Under the pieces are notes generated by a model that made no database searches, was not told the origin of the DNA, and worked only from the letters and a program-made list of their open reading frames with translations. From contig NC_061463.1 in assembly GCF_022581195.2 (NCBI RefSeq), positions 10,478,001 to 10,542,000 of the forward strand: DNA of 64,000 bases, in the 5' to 3' direction. The first letter of the stretch is position 1. Each line of letters begins with the position of its first letter. A program made the position numbers and the translations under genes. Shown piece by piece: positions 58,746 to 64,000 of the stretch. The stretch is from Helicoverpa zea (taxonomy: Eukaryota; Arthropoda; Insecta; Lepidoptera; Noctuidae).

Positions 58746-60050
58746 TTTATTTGGAAACTAAAATGTAGTTCATTCTAAAAAAACATTGTAAAATCTAATT
58801 GTCTTATTGACAAAAACGACAAAATATGACCATCACCCACCTCTACGTCCCAACCCTCAATATCGATAAACTCCCATCTCTAGCTCTACCTCGTTAGTGC
58901 CATTTCTTAACAATTCTTCGTAACTAGAGGCAAGCATAATCGTTTAAGCATATAGTAAATAATAATTTGGTAGCCGCAGAACTGTATTGTCGGCTAACAA
59001 GCAACCCTTGAGAGCACGCGAGTCGAGACTTTAGTGTAGAGAGGTATGTGAAAAATTATGACTTTTAATTTGGTTAAGGTTTTTGATATATGTACATACT
59101 TAGATATTTTTGACATGAGATTTATTTAAAAGGAGAATATTACAAATTAATTATAATTCGTAAACCTCTGCTATTTGTTTAATTTACATAGAACTTACCT
59201 GTTAGTCTCAATTTTTACAGGTCTTTTTTTGAATAGATCTAAACCTTGAATTTTAAGGACAAGAATAGAGGTTTTCGAAATAAAAAGCTTTTTATTTCTA
59301 ACTTGGCATCTGACAATAAATAATATATTAATATATGTATTGGAAAATATACAGTGAGGAGGACATTTCACTACAATAGCACAGGCTTACAAAATAGAAA
59401 ATTATCATATTGTGTTACCAAATTTTTCTTTTAATGGTTTTCTCCTAAAAACCCCTATTTACGGCTGTCACAATTCGGAGTCACGTCAACAGTGCGTGCC
59501 AAGTCAAATCGCATATACATAATTCAATTATTATTAATAATTAAACTCGGTAATAATTACCTATTATTATTATGGGTGAAGCTCAGTTACAAACATATGT
59601 TTATTAATGTATTATTTTACTACTTCTTCGTATTTAGGTTAATTATTTAGTGGGGATGTGAATGGAATTGTTTATTTGCGAGTATTTTAACTGTTTGTCT
59701 TTGGTGGTTCAAGCGACATTACAGCCTGTACTTAGTGTTTTACTTGGGGGTATATATAGCTGTTTAAATGCTCACGCCCGGACGGAGAAAATCTTAACTT
59801 AGCAAAAGAAAAACAATATTTTATTATTATTCTTTTTTTTACATAACACCAAGTTTTATTTGAGCCGTTTCATTATGAAAAACTAGACCGAAAAAAATAC
59901 TTTTTTTATCGTTTAAAAATATAAGCAAACATCTATTAAAATATTTAAAAAAAATCACAAAAAAAATGTGCACTTACACCTTTATGCTTGTCCTCGCTAC
60001 GCCTGTCAAAACGAATGGGAAATATTCGAGAAAGAGTGACTGGATAACAA
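58746..60050. other. Unassigned AT-rich DNA
   Basis: No gene or repeat recognised. Confidence 0.4.
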
Positions 60051-60068
60051 GCACACACACACACACAT
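60051..60068. repeat. (CA)n microsatellite
   Basis: A perfect short run of about eight CA units. Just after it, ggggaccggccgccatcttg is a small GC-rich spot. Confidence 0.8.
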
Positions 60069-60876
60069 TGCACATGGGGACCGGCCGCCATCTTGAAACC
60101 ATTCACTATCGGAAAATTTAGTTTACGTCAAGGAATTGGACGGGGTAGAATAGGAACGACGGATTGTAAGGGCTGGCTTTTTTGCGTATATTTTTAAGCA
60201 TATCTAAGTAGGGAAATAAAAGACATGCTATTCAGGTTGATTTTGAACGGATAATAAGAACTATTCTTGTAAAGAACGAATTAAACGTTTATTTCGTACC
60301 CATATTTTTCAATAACAACGCCTAAAGTGTCGTTCAAATAAAAACAATCTATGATAAAGTTTTGGGAAAAAATTTCAAGTAGCGTTAATTCCGCGGAATT
60401 AAAACTAATTACTATTCCTACTATCAAACTAACGTCTGATCCCATAATTTGACAATCCGTAACACTTAAAAGACAACACCCTATTCGTCAATTGACTATG
60501 TCTAGCTATATCTACTCAAAAATCAAACAAAAACGAACAACATTAAGACGCCTTAACTACCAACCGCCTTAACCCAAACTAAAAAGGAACAACTTAATCC
60601 ATGTCTTACCATTAAAAATTCAAAAATTATCTACATTTATACACATTTATCATTTAGTAATCACGCAATATTTACTAATGTACCCTTCTAAAAGTAGGAA
60701 AAAGTAATTTGTGAGTCGATTTAACACCGAGCCGCTTATTTTCGGTGCCCCGCTAGAAGGAGTGAAATCGGGTAGCTACTGAAACAAATGTCTTGTATCC
60801 GTACTTGGCTTAGGGTGGGGAAACAATGTCATTTTTTGTCGATAGATTTTTTGTAGGCAGAAAATTATTTAATTTA
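60069..60876. other. Unassigned DNA
   Basis: No gene or repeat recognised. Confidence 0.4.
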
Positions 60877-61157
60877 TCCAAACTAATATTATAAATGCGA
60901 AAGTAACTCTGTCTGTCTGTCTTTCTGTCTGTCTGTCTGTCTGTCTGTCTTTTCTTCACGCCTAAACTACTGAACCGATTTGTGTGAAATTTGGTACAGA
61001 CATAGTTTGAAACTTGAGAAAGGACATAGGATAGTTTTTATTACAAAAAAAAAATAAAAATTAAATTATTCCGGACATATAGCGCCATCTATTGGTCAAA
61101 TCAAAAATCTGCTGGTAGTCACTATTCCACGCGAACGAAGTTGCGGGCAAAAGCTAG
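60877..61157 (+). mobile_element. Small non-autonomous Helitron, 281 bp
   Basis: Starts TCCAAACTAATATTATAAAT after A and ends cgaagttgcgggcaaaagCTAG before T (61158). The interior includes a CTGT microsatellite, cgcctaaactactgaaccga, gtgaaatttggtacagacat and tagcgccatctattggtc. Non-coding. Confidence 0.9.
60907..60951. repeat. (CTGT)n microsatellite inside a Helitron
   Basis: About ten ctgt units with one ctttctgt interruption. Its position near the 5' end of the Helitron matches the place where family members often carry a simple repeat. Confidence 0.9.
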
Positions 61158-61221
61158 TAATTTATATATTTTTTTTTTACTTTATACTTTTTTAATGCTG
61201 AATTAAATTTTAATAATAAAA

Positions 61222-61370
61222 TCTATTTATTTGTTTGTAGGTACTTTAGAGCCTCCAAAACTATTGAACGGATTTGAAAAAATAATTCACTGTTGGAAAA
61301 CTACACTCTTCCCGAGTAACATCGACTATATTTTATTCCGGTACCGCTTAAAACAACTGGAAAGGGCTAG
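61222..61370 (+). mobile_element. Second small Helitron, about 149 bp, 64 bp downstream
   Basis: Begins TCTATTTATTTGTTTG after A, continues agcctccaaaactattgaac, ggaaaactacactcttcccg, agtaacatcgactatatttt and attccggtaccg, and ends ggaaaggggCTAG-like (aaagggctag) before T. The boundary pattern is right, but the taatattataaa motif at the 5' end is lost. It is a shortened relative of 48394-48585. Confidence 0.7.
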
Positions 61371-62048
61371 TTATAAAATATTTAATCAACAATTCTTTAA
61401 TGAGTTAAACTTTGTAATAAAATATCATTGCATACACATCCTCTTTGCCAATATCATTGTACGCATCCGATTTGTCAATTGAGTCTAATAGGTGAGTATT
61501 CTAAGTATTTGTGTAGCCTAGATATGCTGCAGATGAGTGCCTGGACCAACATTGCACCTTTGTGCATGTCATTGTTATGATACTTGACTGTGCAGTGTTC
61601 ATTCTGTTGTGTTTCGCGGTTTTACGGAATTTTATTGGGTGTTAATCTATCAAAAACAAAATTAATTCTCAGATTTGTGTTAAGTATCGAACCTACTTGA
61701 TATAAAGTAGCTGTAGGTAATATAGATTTTTGTAATTTAATTACATAATTGATGTCATTAAAACACTCATAATTTGAGAATACAACTAAACCAAAAATTA
61801 CAACCAATTTCATGATTGATAATGTGATTTGTACAAAAGAATAACAATCTAGTATTGTCTATTTGTTTATCAACTCAATTTACAAACGTCTGATTTACTT
61901 AGTATAATATAGCAGCATGCAGTGTAGGTAATATTATTGCATCTGCTAACAGTCTAAGCACAGGCTTATCTAAATAAAGAAAACAGAACATCTAGAAATT
62001 TCTCAGTCGATTGACTCCTACACCGCACATATCGTTTCCAATGTACAT
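61371..62048. other. Unassigned AT-rich DNA
   Basis: No gene or repeat recognised. Confidence 0.4.
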
Positions 62049-62428
62049 ATGCAATACATGATGTCCTCCTCCTAGCCGATTATCGGCTACGACGGCTGTT
62101 CTCACGTAAGGAGATTAGCCAACTACGCAGGACATATTATAGTGCACGAGCATTTGCGCAGACACAGGTGCACTCACTATTCCTTAACTCTCATAGCCCG
62201 ATGGGACGGTAATCCGACACGACCGGAGAGAGATCAGGCGCAGGACCGACATTTACGTGCTCTCCGATGCACGGGTGTATCAATCACCAACTTCCAGGCT
62301 CCGGGCTGCTTTGTGAAAGTCTTCTAAAACCCACAAAGCGATTTCGGCCCGACTCGGGAATCGAACCCGAGACCTCGTGCTCAGCAGCCGCACTTGCGAC
62401 AGCCAGACCAACGAGGCATGCAATACAT
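62049..62428 (-). mobile_element. Full-length tRNA-derived SINE with 11-bp target-site duplication
   Basis: The element is 62060-62417, read on the minus strand, with atgcaatacat on both sides (62049-62059 and 62418-62428). Its 5' head reads gcctcgttggtctggctgtc and contains a perfect RNA polymerase III B box, GGTTCGATTCC (62367-62357). This is the promoter by which tRNA-derived SINEs are transcribed. The body carries gtttcggccc-type, gaccggagagagatcag and gatgggacgg words. A truncated copy lies at 12853-13062. It resembles SINEs known from noctuid moths; mobilisation would depend on a LINE in trans. Plus-strand frames across it are not genes. Confidence 0.9.
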
Positions 62429-64000
62429 ACCTATATTATTAATATATGCGTTGCATGATGATCTCACACTTTAACTAGGCAAAGTTTATTTATTTATGTA
62501 ATTGCAAAAACTAAACGGACTAGGTTGTAAACCAGTTCCACACGTGTTGGTTTTTTCGAAAAAACTGGTGGGAGTAGAAAATCTTTGGAATTAATGTATG
62601 AAAATGGATGTGTGGAAAATTTAAAGACACTATAAGGTATGGCGTGGAGGTATCCATTCAATATTATAAGAAAATAATGTCAGTGGGTAACAAAAAGTAC
62701 GTTTTTTCTCTACTTAGAGAACACAAAGAAATTAGATTTTTAGTTGGAAAATTTATTAATACTCAATTTACACTTATCTATGCACTATAGTCGCTGGTAA
62801 TAAACAAGTAATTTACCTAAAGAACCTTTACTACCTACACGAGCATAGTTTATATCTTCCGCGATTCTAAATACAGACCTACCACTTAAAATTATGCAAG
62901 TATGCATATTGTCTTCCTTATCGGTCTTTTACGCCATTTTATAATCATTACTGCACACTGTATGCAAATGGCTACAAAAAACGTCGGTTGGTTAAAAAGG
63001 TATTCGATAAATTAGCTGTATATCGCGTCTCTTTGATGTGGTAATCAATAGCAATGGAATATTTCTACTTATGTACGTGAATATATGAATGATTACTGAT
63101 TAAATAGAATGGTTTAGTTTGTTTCTTGGTATTGAAGCGGCGGTTTTATTTCATGTGGTATCTTAAATCGGGATCAGCCGGTAACTGTAATGTTGAGATA
63201 TCGGTCTTGTTCAATGGAAGTGGGAAATTATGTGATATCAATCTGCCGTGCAAGTTTAAATAGATTTATTATGTTAACTTAGATATTTGTTTATACATGT
63301 AATCAATACATTAATGACAATATATTCGATAGTTGTCACTGTCTCATTATAGGTAGGTATACCTTTACTTAAGTATTATTTTTCGGCCAAAGTTTCGCTG
63401 ACGAAATTTTTTATATTATTATTATTTTTTTTTATTAATTTGAGAATAAAATCTACATATGAAGGCCATAACACACCATCGAAATTTTATCGACAAAATT
63501 ATCCGCATCTCCCATCCCTACCTCACGCGGAAACGCTCGGCGCTGGGGCGTACAATTTCAGGGCCACTACAAATGTGCACAGTTTTGTTTCTGACATTCT
63601 ACCATCAATAACGTTTTTCCTAACGCAACAACAGACGGTTCCTTTTTATTTATTGAGCGTTCACTACTGGGTTTTACTTACTCAGTTAATTCTACAATCG
63701 CTTGCGTTTGATTGATAGTTTGAATTATTTTGGTATGTGTGAAATCGCAGTAATGTTTGAAGGGATGTATATATTGTTACTCCTTCATGTATAAGCTACT
63801 CAATACATTTTCTATCATTTATACGGAATGTGCCTTGTTCCTTCAGGATGCAGGTGAAATCGTGGAGAACAACGAGTAGTAAAATCCTCTATATAAAGAT
63901 TGTAGGCACAGTGCAAACAAGTATGTACTAGGTAACTATGTATATCCTAAAAACTGAAGCTTCAAAAATCTATAAGACTCAATAGACCAAAAAGGAACTT
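62429..64000. other. Unassigned AT-rich DNA to the window end
   Basis: No gene or repeat boundary could be supported. A plus-strand frame around 63440-63715 (including HAETLGAGAYNFRATTNV) lies in slightly GC-richer sequence at 63500-63560 but has no domain, ATG context or splice edge that I trust. Confidence 0.4.

Noticed and set aside
62340..62417. Possible tRNA gene on the minus strand
   Set aside because: The tRNA-like head continues directly into SINE body sequence and lies inside a target-site duplication, so it is a SINE head, not a tRNA gene.
1..64000. CRISPR array, operon, phage or other prokaryotic system
   Set aside because: No regularly spaced repeats, no long coding frames and clear insect-type repeats throughout.

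Overview
The window looks like nuclear DNA of a moth, probably a noctuid-type lepidopteran. It is AT-rich and eukaryotic, with no bacterial-style gene packing, and it is littered with short interspersed repeats typical of Lepidoptera. These are small Helitrons starting TC..taatattataaa and ending CTAG, LINE 3' ends, a tRNA-derived SINE and many small terminal-inverted-repeat (TIR) elements. The longest open frame is 136 codons, and no frame encodes a recognisable intact cellular protein. The best reading is a long intron or intergenic block holding transposon debris, possibly regulatory DNA and a few candidate (unproven) first exons. Family assignments come from remembered motifs, not database searches.

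Layout. 1-925: LINE tails and a common repeat (family B). 1858-2335: GC-rich island with a GCATGC-rich tandem tract. 3.2-11.3 kb: several copies of repeat family A, a 2 x 281 bp tandem duplication abutting a Harbinger-like MITE, a second TA-flanked MITE, a 2 x 102 bp tandem duplication, and a 511-bp TIR element carrying a family B copy. 11.7-13.1 kb: a Helitron, a perfect 22-bp hairpin, a small element and a truncated SINE. 13.1-21.2 kb: mostly unique AT-rich DNA, with a decayed reverse-transcriptase fragment on the minus strand at 16.4-16.7 kb. 21.2-28.7 kb: repeats C and A, a MITE with 55/56-matching 56-bp TIRs, a Helitron, two more TIR elements, two LINE 3' ends, and a second perfect 22-bp hairpin. 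28.7-48.4 kb: largely unique, with one MITE at 33.1 kb and candidate exons at 36.3-37.2 and 38.2 kb. 48.4-64 kb: Helitrons (48.4, 58.1, 60.9, 61.2 kb), a CpG-richer patch at 55.2-55.6 kb with splice donors on both strands, unique DNA around 56.2-56.7 kb, and a full-length SINE with an 11-bp target-site duplication at 62.05-62.43 kb.

No genes can be shown to work together here. The best-supported content is mobile-element structure: exact termini, TIRs and target-site duplications that can be read directly. The two places most worth testing for host function are 36.25-37.16 kb (plus strand) and 55.27-55.60 kb (both strands). No operon, CRISPR, rRNA or free-standing tRNA gene was found, and I did not find a convincing novel biological system.
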